Counted from the stretch's first letter, positions 17,723-27,971 are shown. The stretch is DNA of 64,000 bases from Trichomonas vaginalis G3 (GCF_026262505.1 NC_067204.1:22661300-22725299); one strand, 5' to 3'. The notes: a model not told the origin generated them from the letters alone. A program made the numbers and translations.

Positions 17723-19744
17723 ATGAATGAACATTGCAGGAATGACATATACAACCTATGCTCACGAAAGCCTTACACAAAAGCAATACAAATGATAGAA
17801 CATAAGTGTCTAAGGTCAGCAAATGAAATCATTACTGTCAGTGGTTATGAAAGAACTGTTAGCAAAGATGAGTGGAAACAGCTATTCATATTAAGGAAGG
17901 ACGTTGCTGAACTAGTTAAACCTGTTGCACAAACATTGTTTCAGATAAGACCAGCAATGACTAAGAACCCTTTGACCTTAGTCAATGAGACCATAGAGGT
18001 TGAAGATAATGACATGAAAGAACTAGGAATGAATGAGAGAAGTTGTGAAGGATGTTTGAGTCAAAACACATGGTTCTTCAGAGCTGTTAAGAAACTTAGT
18101 AAAGAACGACAGAAATATTTTATAGAGAAGTATTGCAAAGGATGTGTAAATGAATTGCTTGAAATAGAACTTAGAGACACTTTCACACTAAAGGACTTGA
18201 GGAAAAATAAGTACATGAGTGAAGAAGGTATTGACATAGCTAGTGTTATAAATGACTTAAGAAGATGTGTTGTTGTTATTGACGGAGCACGTATGACATA
18301 TCTAGTGAAAGATTATGATGGAATACGAGACACAACAACACTTGTGTCAGTAGATAGCAAGGAATTCAATAAGCTCATGAAGAGTGTTTATGTAGGACGT
18401 ATTGAGGAGAAGGATGTGAACGCACTGATGATTTATGAAGCGGGTCAGAACAAGAACTATCTTATGAAGTCAGGCATGAGATTCTTTGACGAAAGAGATG
18501 ACATTTACAGCTATTTCAGAGGATATGAGTATGAGGTACTGAATGAAGTAGATGAAAGCGTTATTGAAGGATATTTGAAACATGTTCACGATGTCATATG
18601 TAATGAGGATGAAGAGCTTTATGAGTATGTTTTGAACTGGTTCGCCTACATCGTTCAAAATCCTTGTGGAAAGACTGGAACAGTACTTTTGTTAATAGGA
18701 AAGCAAGGAACTGGTAAGAATGTACTTAGTAATGTTCTATGCGAGCTCATTAGCAAGTACGCCAACAATAATATAACGGCAATAGAGAATGTGGTTGGTA
18801 GATTCAATGCTGCTATTGAGAACATGAAGCTCATCGTATGCAATGAACTAAGCTCATGCGATACGTCTAAGGTCATGAACCACGACGCACTAAAGTCAAT
18901 AGTAACAGAGACTCAGTTGGACTTAAATCAGAAGTGTCAGCCAGTAAGAAAGATAGAGAATGTTTGTAATATCATCATGATATCTAACAACTTCAACTCA
19001 GTAAAGATTGACAAAGACGACAGAAGATTTGTTGTCATTGACGTAAGCAGCAGATACAAAGGAAATTACGAATATTTCTCAAATCTCATTGAAAGCTTTA
19101 ATGAAGAGTTTTATTCAAACTTACTGACGTACTTCATGAGGAAAGATTTAAGTGAATTTGATGTAAGGAAGATACCATTCACCAGGGCTAAACAAGAACT
19201 CATCGAAATGAACAAAACACCTTACCAAATGTTTTACGAGGAGTTCTATGAAAAGTTTGTATCCGGATGGAATTGTACAGAGTGCTACAGAAGATATAAA
19301 GAATTTGCGAAGGAAAATGAATTCTTTGCATGTAGTTCAAATGTATTTGGTGGCAAGATGAGAGAATTTGTGAAGAGAAGTAGAAAGCGAGACGGTTCTG
19401 CAAGAAGTTATATTTACGAAGCAAGTATGATATTAGAAGGTCGTGGAAAGAAAGAAACAGTGAATTATGAGGAAGTGCTTGAAAAATTCATGGAGTACAT
19501 GGGAAGCAATATAACATACAACAAAGACATATACAGTGAGTTTAAGTACTATTGTGAACAGCATGAGATTGAAGTAATGAGTAAAGGAGATTTTGAAACG
19601 CTTATGAAAGACAGTAAGGAGGTCGTTCATGAGAACAGTGTTGAAATAGTTCATGAGAACAGTGAGGAGGTCATACATGAGAACAGTGTTGAAATAGTTC
19701 ATGAGAACAGTGAGGAGGTCATACATGAGAACAGTGTGAAATAG
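17723..19744 (+). CDS. SF3 (D5-type) replicative helicase
   Basis: The longest frame has 673 codons from ATG 17723. Walker A is GKQGTGKN at about residues 326-333, Walker B LIVCNEL near 370, sensor IMISNN near 419 and arginine-finger region DRRFVVIDVS near 433. This is the D5/SF3 helicase arrangement of large DNA viruses and Mavericks, which unwinds DNA at the fork. Residues 75-300 precede the motor and include clustered Cys (CEGC, CKGC) that may bind metal. The true start is probably upstream in the degraded region. The C-terminus enters a 48-bp tandem repeat coding VHENSEEVIHENSVEI and stops when a repeat copy loses one base. Confidence 0.85.
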   Translation: MNEHCRNDIYNLCSRKPYTKAIQMIEHKCLRSANEIITVSGYERTVSKDEWKQLFILRKDVAELVKPVAQTLFQIRPAMTKNPLTLVNETIEVEDNDMKELGMNERSCEGCLSQNTWFFRAVKKLSKERQKYFIEKYCKGCVNELLEIELRDTFTLKDLRKNKYMSEEGIDIASVINDLRRCVVVIDGARMTYLVKDYDGIRDTTTLVSVDSKEFNKLMKSVYVGRIEEKDVNALMIYEAGQNKNYLMKSGMRFFDERDDIYSYFRGYEYEVLNEVDESVIEGYLKHVHDVICNEDEELYEYVLNWFAYIVQNPCGKTGTVLLLIGKQGTGKNVLSNVLCELISKYANNNITAIENVVGRFNAAIENMKLIVCNELSSCDTSKVMNHDALKSIVTETQLDLNQKCQPVRKIENVCNIIMISNNFNSVKIDKDDRRFVVIDVSSRYKGNYEYFSNLIESFNEEFYSNLLTYFMRKDLSEFDVRKIPFTRAKQELIEMNKTPYQMFYEEFYEKFVSGWNCTECYRRYKEFAKENEFFACSSNVFGGKMREFVKRSRKRDGSARSYIYEASMILEGRGKKETVNYEEVLEKFMEYMGSNITYNKDIYSEFKYYCEQHEIEVMSKGDFETLMKDSKEVVHENSVEIVHENSEEVIHENSVEIVHENSEEVIHENSVK

Positions 19745-19886
19745 TTCATGAGAACAGTGAGGAGGTCATACATGAGAACAGTGTGAAATAGTTCATGAGA
19801 ACAGTGAGGAGGTCATACATGAGAACAGTGTTGAAATAGTTCATGAGAACAGTGAGGAGGTCATACATGAGAACAGTGATGAAATA
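19649..19886 (+). repeat. Coding minisatellite, 48-bp unit, five copies
   Basis: Five tandem copies lie at 19649-19696, 19697-19743, 19744-19790, 19791-19838 and 19839-19886, with a half unit at 19625-19648. The unit codes 16 residues with two HENS cores. The second and third copies are 47 bp, each missing the same T, so they are identical to each other and shift the frame twice. Confidence 0.9.
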
Positions 19887-20129
19887 GTTCACAATGTCGT
19901 TCGTGAAGAAGCCATTGCAACAAAGAATGAGATAAAGGATTTCATAGAACTTAACAAGGAGGAGTTTAAAGAAGGCTATGAAGTGAAAAGATGTGAAGAA
20001 GATTTCTTGGCGTATTTGAAGAAAAAGAGACTAAAGCCAATGGCTCAAAATAAGTTTCAATCGATGTTTGAAAAGAAACGTTTGAGCTATGGTGGTGTAA
20101 GAAGCACATATTACTTTGTTAAGAAGTGA
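19745..20129 (+). pseudogene. Out-of-frame C-terminus of the SF3 helicase gene
   Basis: After the last repeat the unit frame resumes as VHNVVREEAIATKNEIKDFI and runs to a stop at 20127-20129, ending GGVRSTYYFVKK. Its phase relative to the repeat is the same as upstream of the two 47-bp copies. The original gene therefore probably ended at 20129 and was broken only by the repeat slippage. Confidence 0.6.
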
Positions 20130-20772
20130 GGACATTTATTTTTGTCGTTAGTGTTGGAGTTTGTGTTTGTTGTTAGTGTTTGTCATTTGTGCTGAGGTTA
20201 GTACTTGTCGTTAGTGTTGGAGTTTGTGGTTGTTGTTAGTGAGAGAATAAATTAAATCATGAACTTTGCCATGGTCTCTGTCCCTAGTAGTTTTCATTAA
20301 GTTCTGGAAATAATGAAAGTCATAAACTTTGCCATGGTCTCTGTCCCTAGTAGTTTTCATTATCTCACAGAGTTAATGAAAGTCATACTTTCTATCAGAT
20401 GAAGCATGTAGATGAACATAATGAAAGTTAGTGGGTTTGCCACGAGTTATGAATAAAATATTGGCATATTAGATGAGATAGCTGATGAAACGGATGAAGA
20501 TAAATTAAATCTTGGACTTTGCCACACTCTGTCCCTAGTTCCTCAAAATCCTTGACAACGTTGCTTAGAAATTTTGGTTCAAAACCTCATCTGATTTTAA
20601 TCTGTTATGCTACCTGTTAAGTTTCGCGAGATTATAAATGTCATGGAGTTATATAAAAAGGAGGGACAGCTAGGGACACTGGAAGTACTTATAAGGCTAT
20701 CTGTTAAGATTGCATGAATACTAAAAAGTCATGAAATCCATTATCGCTGTGCTAGCTTCACCTTAGAGTAAA
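20130..20772. repeat. Non-coding repeat-rich spacer with CTGTCCCTAG motifs
   Basis: After an ATTTATTTTTGTCG motif come direct repeats of GTTAGTGTTGGAGTTTGTG. A 39-bp unit containing TTTGCCATGGTCTCTGTCCC is then present at 20261-20299 and 20324-20362 (63-bp period), with a weaker copy near 20516-20546 and inverted CTAGGGACA near 20668. No gene is seen. Confidence 0.7.
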
Positions 20773-21009
20773 ATGACAAATAAAGTCACTGAAGCAATGA
20801 AACAAAAGTTTTTGGTAGAATACATTAAATCAGGAACTATTCCAGAAGGTTTTTACATTCATACTATGAAGGATGGTAGAGTTCAGTTTAGAAAGATAAA
20901 GCAACCATTAGATAAAGAAGGAATTTTGAGAAAGATTAAACTTCATGAGGACAACATTGCTAAACTTAGGAAGAAGTTAGAAGAGTTGGAGAAAGGAAGA
21001 GAGTTATAA
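20773..21009 (+). CDS. Small coiled-coil protein
   Basis: ATG at 20773 gives 78 residues. The second half (EGILRKIKLHEDNIAKLRKK and LEELEKGREL) is a strong amphipathic helix with heptad leucines. The first half includes IPEGFYIHTMKDGRVQFRKI, strand-rich. Element 2 has a similarly placed small basic/coiled-coil gene at 35984-36279 near its helicase, but direct homology is unclear. Function unknown. Confidence 0.55.
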   Translation: MTNKVTEAMKQKFLVEYIKSGTIPEGFYIHTMKDGRVQFRKIKQPLDKEGILRKIKLHEDNIAKLRKKLEELEKGREL

Positions 21010-21026
21010 AGCAATGAATTCAACAG

Positions 21027-21090
21027 GGTGAAAAACCGGGTGAAAAAAGAGGTGAGATCTCACCTCTTCACCTAAATTTATTTTTGTGCT
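21027..21090 (+). promoter_or_regulatory. Type 2 iteron block
   Basis: Units GGTGA, GGTGA and the perfect palindrome GGTGAGATCTCACC at 21051-21064, then TCACC and TAAATTTATTTTTGTGC. It follows the coiled-coil gene by 17 bases, the same 3' placement as the copy at 9462. Confidence 0.6.
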
Positions 21091-21174
21091 ATGTTTTCAT
21101 ACGTGTGGGAGTGGTGATATCATTAATTTTTAAGTTTATTTTTTTATAAATGACAGAACAAAAATATAACATAT

Positions 21175-21609
21175 CTACTCAACAGGAATGAGACCCTTAC
21201 TGACTATGTATTCGTTTAATGCTTGATGAAAACAATGGTACATATTATCGTATGGGTATACACAACGTCTGTTTCCATCGTCGTCGTATATGTAGAGCTC
21301 AAATCCAGTCCAACCTTCTTTTGTACAATATGTAGCTTTATTTAAGTATGCATTTATGTAGATAAGGCAATTTTCTTCATCGCTCCAGAAATAATTTTTC
21401 GTCTTTGTTGAAATAGTTTTCGTTCCTCTACGTCCATAAGGAATGTATGCAATGAACTTTGCGTCATATGGGATTGTAATATATTCAGGGTTTCTTTCAT
21501 CGTCAATGGGTCTGTCTTTGTTAAAATGCATGTTTCTCAGTTTTACTTGAGTTTTGAATAGTTCACGGAAACGTTCTGGGAAAGAGTCATAGTAAATGTA
21601 GTCAGACAT
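21175..21609 (-). CDS. Uncharacterised Maverick protein, 144 residues
   Basis: ATG at 21609, preceded on its strand by a T-rich TTTTTTATTTCATTACAAAG leader. The product is rich in aromatic residues and strands (SDYIYYDSFPERFRELFKTQ, then GWTGFELYIYDDDGNRRCVY) and ends with a helix. No known motif is recognised. It is the last gene of element 1 and points inward from the right end. Confidence 0.55.
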   Translation of the reverse strand: MSDYIYYDSFPERFRELFKTQVKLRNMHFNKDRPIDDERNPEYITIPYDAKFIAYIPYGRRGTKTISTKTKNYFWSDEENCLIYINAYLNKATYCTKEGWTGFELYIYDDDGNRRCVYPYDNMYHCFHQALNEYIVSKGLIPVE

Positions 21610-21870
21610 GTCTTTGTAATGAAATAAAAAAGTTGGAAAATAAATAAAATAAGGTTATTTTTTATTTAGTGAGGACGGTAGTGAATTCGTTAGTGAAGTC
21701 GTTAGTGAAGTCGTTTATGTGTCAGATGGTTTTGTAAATATTTAAGGTTAAGTCGGTGTTATGGTTGTGTTGTAAAATATACGTTACCGGTTTTGTAAAG
21801 TGTCAAACCGTTAACTTGGGTAAGGTGGAACGCAGTGCCACAGTACCCAACTTAGTCTAACTAACTAATT
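21610..21870. other. Right terminal region of element 1
   Basis: No gene. Contains direct GTTAGTGAAGTC repeats (about 21,680-21,710), an inverted repeat at 21,783-21,815 (GTTACCGGTTTTG against CAAACCGTTAAC) and a hairpin at 21,816-21,850 (TTGGGTA...TACCCAA with GGTGG/TGCCAC inside). GC and repeat content fall sharply after about 21,870, so I place the element boundary near there, but the left terminus is outside the window and the inverted repeat cannot be confirmed. Confidence 0.4.
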
Positions 21871-22475
21871 TTATATATTTTTTTGGATCAAATCCATTTT
21901 AATAGAATTTATATACTATTCATCTATTAGTAAACACTACCGTATATTATTTTTTAAGCTATCTTATTTTTTGAAGTTTTATTCAAATCTTTGGTCGCAA
22001 GAAGAATTGCATGATAAATAAAAACATTTAATCAAAGTCAATTTTATTTTTCATATTCAAATGGACTGAGTGTTAACATTTAACATTTTTTGCTAATTGT
22101 CGTCAAAAATTAGGCGTAAAGCAAAAATTGATATTTCATATGGTTTTATGATAGATAAGCATTATATTCCCACTCATTATATTCGTAAATTTTGAGGTTT
22201 ATCCTTCGCTTTTAAGATCATTGAATTTGATTTTTATATAAAATAGTTATATATTAGAAAATAATATGAGTTTATGTGATATTATTTTTCAGAAGATTTC
22301 ATTCTATATGCCTATGAAAAGTACTCTCAAAACTAACTTTTTCCTAATTATAATTAAATCTAGAATATTGTATTATGCTTAGTATTATTTCATTTTTCTC
22401 ATTCAATTTAGAATTTACAAATGTCAAAAAATTGAGAGCTGTCACTTTTGATGAATTTCTGTTTATTACAGAGTA
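21871..22475. other. AT-rich flank between the two Mavericks
   Basis: Very AT-rich, no ORF of note, no repeat shared with either element. Probably host intergenic DNA or the outer part of an older insertion. I see no gene here. Confidence 0.4.
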
Positions 22476-23030
22476 AGAGTCAATTTAAGCGTGTATTAAA
22501 AGAATCAACTCATGATTTTACAAAATGAAAAACGACAATAAAAACTGTAAAATATATTCACGGTTGTATATTATTATAATATACATGAAATTATTAAATT
22601 ATTTGCATGAAACAATAATCAAAATAAGATGTATTCATTCTGAAAATTGTGAATAATCGAAGTCAGAATTTTGATTTGGTATTTTTTTTCCAACTTCATT
22701 CAAATATAACCATTTCTTTTATATCTAGATTGGAATTATTCTAGAGTCTTAATTGTCTTTTTTACTTTTTCCCCACTCGAAGATTGTATAAGGTTGGGTT
22801 GAAAAATAGATGGCTTAAGGGTGCGCGGGAGACGATAAGTCACCCTCAGAAAAGCACTTTTAAGGTTAATATATTGAATGCTTCGAAACTTTCCATTCCA
22901 CACACTGCAACATGATTATGGTTAATTTTGAGTAGTTTACCTATCGTCGCCTGGGCACCCTTAAAAGAACTCGTAAATGCTTCAAAATTGAGAGGAATGG
23001 CATATTGTAGATGATAGAACGGCAGATTTT
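22476..23030 (+). repeat. Left terminal inverted repeat of Maverick element 2
   Basis: From CAGAGTAAGAGTCAATTTAA the sequence is the reverse complement of 43,548-43,953, nearly base for base, apart from one 142-bp insertion plus a 4-bp duplication. Excluding that, the arm is about 410 bp. Similarity fades after about 23,030. The arms bracket a full set of Maverick genes, which defines element 2 as 22,476-43,953 (21.5 kb). I cannot find a clear target-site duplication outside the arms. Confidence 0.9.
22819..22960. mobile_element. 142-bp MITE with TTAA target duplication
   Basis: The insert begins GGGTGCGCGGGAGACGATAA and ends CTATCGTCGCCTGGGCACCC, giving imperfect inverted ends of about 22 bp. 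It is flanked by TTAA at 22815-22818 and 22961-22964. The opposite arm of the host Maverick has a single TTAA at the matching site and no insert, so both insertion and duplication are directly visible. TTAA duplication is the mark of piggyBac-type transposition; no transposase is encoded here. Confidence 0.85.
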
Positions 23031-23682
23031 TAATAAAAGGTCAATTTAAATTTTATAGAACATATTATGTAAAGCAATCAAATTTCATCCAGAATTTGAA
23101 AATAATTATTTGTATCACTCAAGTTATCAGAATTAATTGTATAATCTCGAAGTCAGAAATTTGATAATTTTTTGAATGGTTTACAATACTCTACTTCATC
23201 TAAGTGAAAATAATCAAATATGAGGTTTCATCTAAACTGGACTTCTTTTAAATAATATCATAACTGCTAATCGAGTTTGAAGTCCACTGTAAAAATTGAA
23301 AGTCTCTCAAAATTGAGAGGCAATTTGCAAATAATTGTTATCGTCTTTTTTCGAAAATCCACTTTTCCTAGTGTTCTGATTAATATTTGTGAATGTAACA
23401 ATAAAGTATATGTTTTAGTAAGATGATAATACATTCTATCATTTCAAATCACATAAAAATTGCAAAATCAGCGAGTTTTATAAGTGTTGTAAACGAAAAC
23501 GATAAAAACAGTTTGAAAAAAGTGACGCTTTACATGGCAAAAAATAGAGCCTTACTTTTGAGATACTTGAGATTGAAACCGAATCTTATGAAGCGGTGAT
23601 CTTGAATCACTAAATTATAAGGTTCAGTTTCATATAAAATTTGTTATTCTTTTGGAATTATTTCTTATAAGATTTTACATCT

Positions 23683-24432
23683 TTTAGCGGGGAATGTTTG
23701 TTATCATGTATATATTATAAATATTTACACGATAACGAACATTCCTCACTAAATTACTGAGAAACTTTGAGGAAATGTCGAACAATTTCCTCAAAGTTTC
23801 TCAGATTTATATAGATAACTAGAGTCCCCTAGGCACTGATTCTGGTTCAGTACCTAGGAGGCTCTGGTTATCTAACGAACTGATAAAATGTTTTTAAATT
23901 TTGTGAATATTGCTACCTGTGAAGCACTGACTTCAAATCAGTACCTCACAGGTAGCAATTACATTGAAATATGGGAGAAACTTTGTCGAATGTTAAACTA
24001 TTCGGACAAAGTTTCTCCCATTTGTAGTGGAGATGGAAGGCTTTGAGGTATATTGTATTAATATATACCCCAAAGCCTTCCATCTCCACTTGAAAGTGTC
24101 CAAACTTTGGGTTAATAGTTTGCAATTAACCCAAAGTTTGGACACTTTCTAGAAGGAATTGGATGGTAAGAGATATACATTCATATGGTATATCTCTTAC
24201 CCTCCAATTCCTTCTTAAAATGGGAGAAACTTTGTCCGAATGTTAAACTATTCGGACAAAGTTTCTCCCATTTTGCGAAGGAATTGGAGGCTATGAGATA
24301 CTGATGAAATGTCAGTAACTCATGGCCTCCAATTCCTTCCTAAAACTCATAAAAGTGGACCTTACATGCATTTAAAATTTGACATGTAAAGTCCGTTTTT
24401 TGTGAGCGGGGATTTGACTCCGTCAAATCCCC
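23683..24432. repeat. Array of long DNA hairpins (H1-H12)
   Basis: Consecutive inverted repeats with short loops: H1 23683-23753; H2 23757-23804 (20 bp perfect); H3 23812-23874; H4 23909-23959; H5 23971-24021; H6 24026-24090; H7 24092-24149 (25 bp perfect); H8 24151-24215 (27 of 28); H9 24217-24274 (25 bp perfect); H10 24277-24339; H11 24346-24406 (weak); H12 24408-24432 (11 bp). H6-H10 are separated by one or two bases. H5 and H9 are near-identical; H8 and H10 share GAAGGAATTGGA arms; H3 and H4 share a CACTGA loop edge. No protein frame uses the region. Confidence 0.9.
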
Positions 24433-24508
24433 TTTTTCGTTTACGAGATAAGAACATGATTTTTTCGAATTTTTTCGCTTCTGGATGCGTGTTTTGAAAA
24501 ATATGTTG

Positions 24509-25727
24509 TGCATGAAAAATAGCGTGACTTCACTTTTGACAGAAGGTGACACTATTTCTAATGGTTTTGTCATTTATTTGTCAGATTTATAAATGGATAA
24601 TAATGCTGTAAATCAGATATTAATTAAAAATATTTAAGATTTATGTTCGAATTGAAAAGCAAAATGATATTTTTTAATTGAAAAACGTTAATATCTGATA
24701 TTTTGAAGTTTTTAATATTTGTTAGTATCTTAAATTATTGAATGCATACGTTTTTTATGTTCTCAATTTTAAAAAAATTGTGAAGAATTTAGTTTTTTGG
24801 AGATGGATGTTTAATATTTGTGAGTGAGAATGCAAGCAGGAGTTTGGTACTTTAAGGCTGGGTTGAGATAGATTTCCCATTATATTATCTGTGAATATAT
24901 TGTTTGAAAATTCAAGATATAAAAATATATTATCAAAAAATTTTATATTTTTAAATACAATAGGGTGGAAATATAGTACGATGAGATAGCAATGATATAT
25001 TTTATAATGGAGGTAATCTGAAGATAAGTAGCAAATTTTATGCGATTTTGATTGGGAGTTGGAGGGTGTGAGTACTATAGCATGTAATAGTATCTCACAC
25101 CCTCCAATTCTTCCTATGGCGCCGAAAAATTTTTGGTGAAATGCGACGACATTTCACCAAAAAATTTTCGGCGCCATATAGAGAACTATAGTCTGCGAGG
25201 TACTGATTCTATCTATGTACCTCGCAGACCATAGTTCTCAGCCAAAATGGCTAAAAATTGGGTGCAATTTTTTACATTATTAATAATTGTGAACCCAGAA
25301 CATCTTCCCTTCAAAGTGCCAAGCATCAACACACATTCTCACTCACAAATTTTTAAAACTCATTGCCAAAAATCTAAAAAAACTCACAATTTTTTTTAAA
25401 TTGATAACCCTCAAACCGTTTCCAATCAATAATTTGAGAGTCTATATGATAATGTAAAAGTTAAAACATTCAAGTATTTAAGTATTTCTTTAAAATATTA
25501 AGTTTTTTATTTTTCCAATAAAATTCTAATATCAAATATTTTTATTTAACGATTAATTTTATTTATATTTTTATAGTTTTTTTTTAAGAAAAAATATTGT
25601 TAGGGTTTTATGGATTTTCAATTAATATACAAGATAATTCATGAATGTATATATTTCCAAGCTTTTAAGGATGCAACACTTTACATTTGTAAACTGTCAA
25701 AAATGAAGTCACGCTATTTTTCATGCA
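24509..25727. mobile_element. Foldback-type palindromic element, 1.2 kb
   Basis: The ends 24509-24542 and 25694-25727 are inverted copies (TGCATGAAAAATAGCGTGAC and on) with one mismatch in 34. Further in, 24755-24870 and about 25300-25400 are again inverted relatives (TTTGTGAGTGAGAATG shared). The core holds three more hairpins. A minus-strand frame at 24340-24573 is probably chance. The right end overlaps the presumed start of the capsid gene, so this element may have displaced that gene's promoter. Confidence 0.55.
25055..25239. repeat. Three hairpins (H13-H15) in the foldback core
   Basis: H13 about 25055-25113 (arms share TTGGAGGGTGTGAG, related to H8 and H10), H14 25115-25178 (29 bp with one mismatch, outer arm ATGGCGCCG), H15 25181-25239 (23 bp with one mismatch). 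They are spaced by two to three bases like the main array 700 bp upstream and belong to the same hairpin families. Confidence 0.85.
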
Positions 25728-27079
25728 TTACATGCGTTTATTCGTTGGTTACAAATCATCAAATCAAAGCTTTAAACAATTAGAAGTAGAAACCGAAAGA
25801 GGTGATGCCGGTTATCTTCAGATGGATTGCGCCCGTGAATCTTTCGCATTTGCAACATATAAACCAAAATCAGAAAGGAAAGTTAAAAAGTTTGTTCATT
25901 CGTTATATAATAATGTTCAAAAATATGATAACTCAGTATGTGGTAAATATATTGACCCTTCAGAAGTTTTCAAGAAAGCAAATGAAGAAGTTGATGTCAC
26001 TTTTGATATGATTATTCCGGTAAATGATTTGTTAGCATTTCAGGCGTTCGATGATTATCCTAAATCATTTGGTGATATCATTCTTAAATATTATGTTTTC
26101 AGGGATACTTTAGTATTTTGTCAGGTTGACCCGTTAAGAGTTGCTGATTTTACAAAATTACGTTTATGAAAAGATAACTGATGAAAATTATGAAAAGATT
26201 ATGAATCATGTTTATAAATATGATCGCAAATTCCAACAAATCGGACTTCCTGCCAAATTAATTACAAGCTTAGCCGCTACATCTGCTGACGCAACAGTTG
26301 ATGACGTTATTATTTCATGCACAAAGATGGAAATTTTAGAGGATAAATGCATTACACCAGGATACGGTTTAATTGAAGAATCAGTTAAAGCAATACCACG
26401 TTTATTTAGTAAGGAAGATCCATTCATGATTCCAGCTCAACATATTGACGTTCGTTCACTAAATGGAGGTTGCATCACTCCTGAAGGTATTAGCTCAGAT
26501 TTCTCATACGCTCTTCATAATGTTACAGATGTTGTGTTAACATTTCCGAAGAATGCAATGCAAAGAACAGTTTTAGAAAATCCAATGCTTCGAGGTCTTC
26601 AGGTCACTATAGATTCCAGAAACTTCCCCGATCAAGCGATGACCACAGTGGGTGATATATTCTTTACACGTATGCTTCAAGCTTCTGATTTAGATGGAGT
26701 GAATGAATGCACAGAAGAATATGAGGACTCATTAACTAGACCACTGAATGATGATAATGGCACGCCATTAGCTAGAACATGGAAAGACCAAACTTCATTC
26801 TTATGCACTATTCCAGTTCAACGTGATGGAGCGGGTATATTCTTTGATGGATTAGAAACTTTCAATTCACAAGTTACAGTACAAGTGAAAGCTTATCCAA
26901 TCATTCAGGGTGAAAATGACACTTACTGTTCAAAGGTGACAAATCCTCCTCAGGTTTGGTTTACTAGGACTACGTATTGGACATGGACACCGGACGAAGG
27001 TTTGAAATATCATCCAACAGGTACACCACCACAGTATAGAAGTTCATATGATGAAATATTGATGAATAGAAATGTTTAA
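25723..27079 (+). pseudogene. Candidate major capsid protein, one frameshift
   Basis: The ATG at 25723 (or 25732) opens 148 codons; near 26165 the frame shifts and continues for about 300 more to 27079, giving roughly 450 residues. It is strand-rich, without membrane or catalytic motifs, and directly precedes the packaging ATPase, the place of the double jelly-roll capsid gene in Polintons. Stretches such as YALHNVTDVVLTFPKNAM, IDSRNFPDQAMTTVGDIFFT and VTVQVKAYPIIQGEND suit a capsid protein. The jelly-roll fold is inferred from position, length and composition, not shown. The first ATG lies within the end of the foldback element, so the native start is uncertain. Confidence 0.55.
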
Positions 27080-27103
27080 AATTATAAATTTATTTTTGAT
27101 TAA

Positions 27104-27930
27104 ATGGATTTAAATTCATCCACCCCTTATGAAGAATTAGCGGGAGTATATAATACATACGTAGATGATATGATTAATGAAGCATTGAGTGATAATAGAA
27201 ATGCTCTATCTAAGGAAAAATTAATGAAAATTCCATATTCTGAATGTTACTTAAATTCAATCACTGCAGCAATTGGTAAACAAAATAAAGGTAAAACATT
27301 AACGATATTAAAACAAATTATCATTATTGCTAACACTTCCCCCATTCACATGTGTTAATTTATATCAACCGTTCAGGTTCACCTTCAGATGATACATTTG
27401 AATCTTTAAAGCATTTAATCAAAATTCCAATTATTTATTTATCACAAGAAGAAGCAGAAGATTATTTAAAAAACTTTTTAATGTATAAAGAATTATATAA
27501 TACAATCAAGAAGCAAGGATTAGAGGATAAAATTATTGATAAACAACGGGATGAATTATTTGAAACACTTTCTATTTCAAATTTTGATAGAGAATTTTTG
27601 CATTCACTCATTTTTCTAGATGATGCAGTGAAATCAAAACTAATAACAAATGAGAAATCATATTTTAATCAGTTATTAACTCAATGTCGACACATTCAGT
27701 GTTCATTCTTCATGGCTGTTCAATACTTCAAAGCATTAAGCACAAACATTAAATCAAATCTATCAACACTTTTCATTTTCAGTGGGTTTAGTCGTCAACA
27801 GTTGAACGTTATGCTTTATCAAGTGAATTTACCAATGAGCATTAATGAACTTTACACACAATATCAGCAATTAGGTGAACATGGAAAAATAATAGTTGAT
27901 TTAAATAAAGGAAGTGTTAAATTTGATTAA
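27104..27930 (+). pseudogene. Packaging ATPase of element 2, frameshifted once
   Basis: ATG 27104, preceded by TTTATTTTTGATTAA. Walker A is GKQNKGKT near residue 67. The frame breaks near 27350 just after IANTSPIHMC and resumes as LIYINRSGSPSDDTFESLKH. Walker B is SLIFLDDA near 27612; the FFMAVQYFKAL and FIFSGFSRQQL segments match the element 1 homologue. Total about 275 residues. The capsid-ATPase order matches Polintons. One frameshift probably inactivates it. Confidence 0.85.
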
Positions 27931-27971
27931 CTTTTTTATAATTAATTTTTATTTTTTATTTATAATTAAAC

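Noticed and set aside
23683-24339. Hairpins as tRNA or other standard RNA genes
   Set aside because: Each is a single long stem with a small loop, without cloverleaf, anticodon arm or conserved T-loop sequence.
24340-24573. 77-codon minus-strand frame beside the hairpins
   Set aside because: It crosses hairpins H11 and H12 and the end of the foldback element and has no homologue in the other element.
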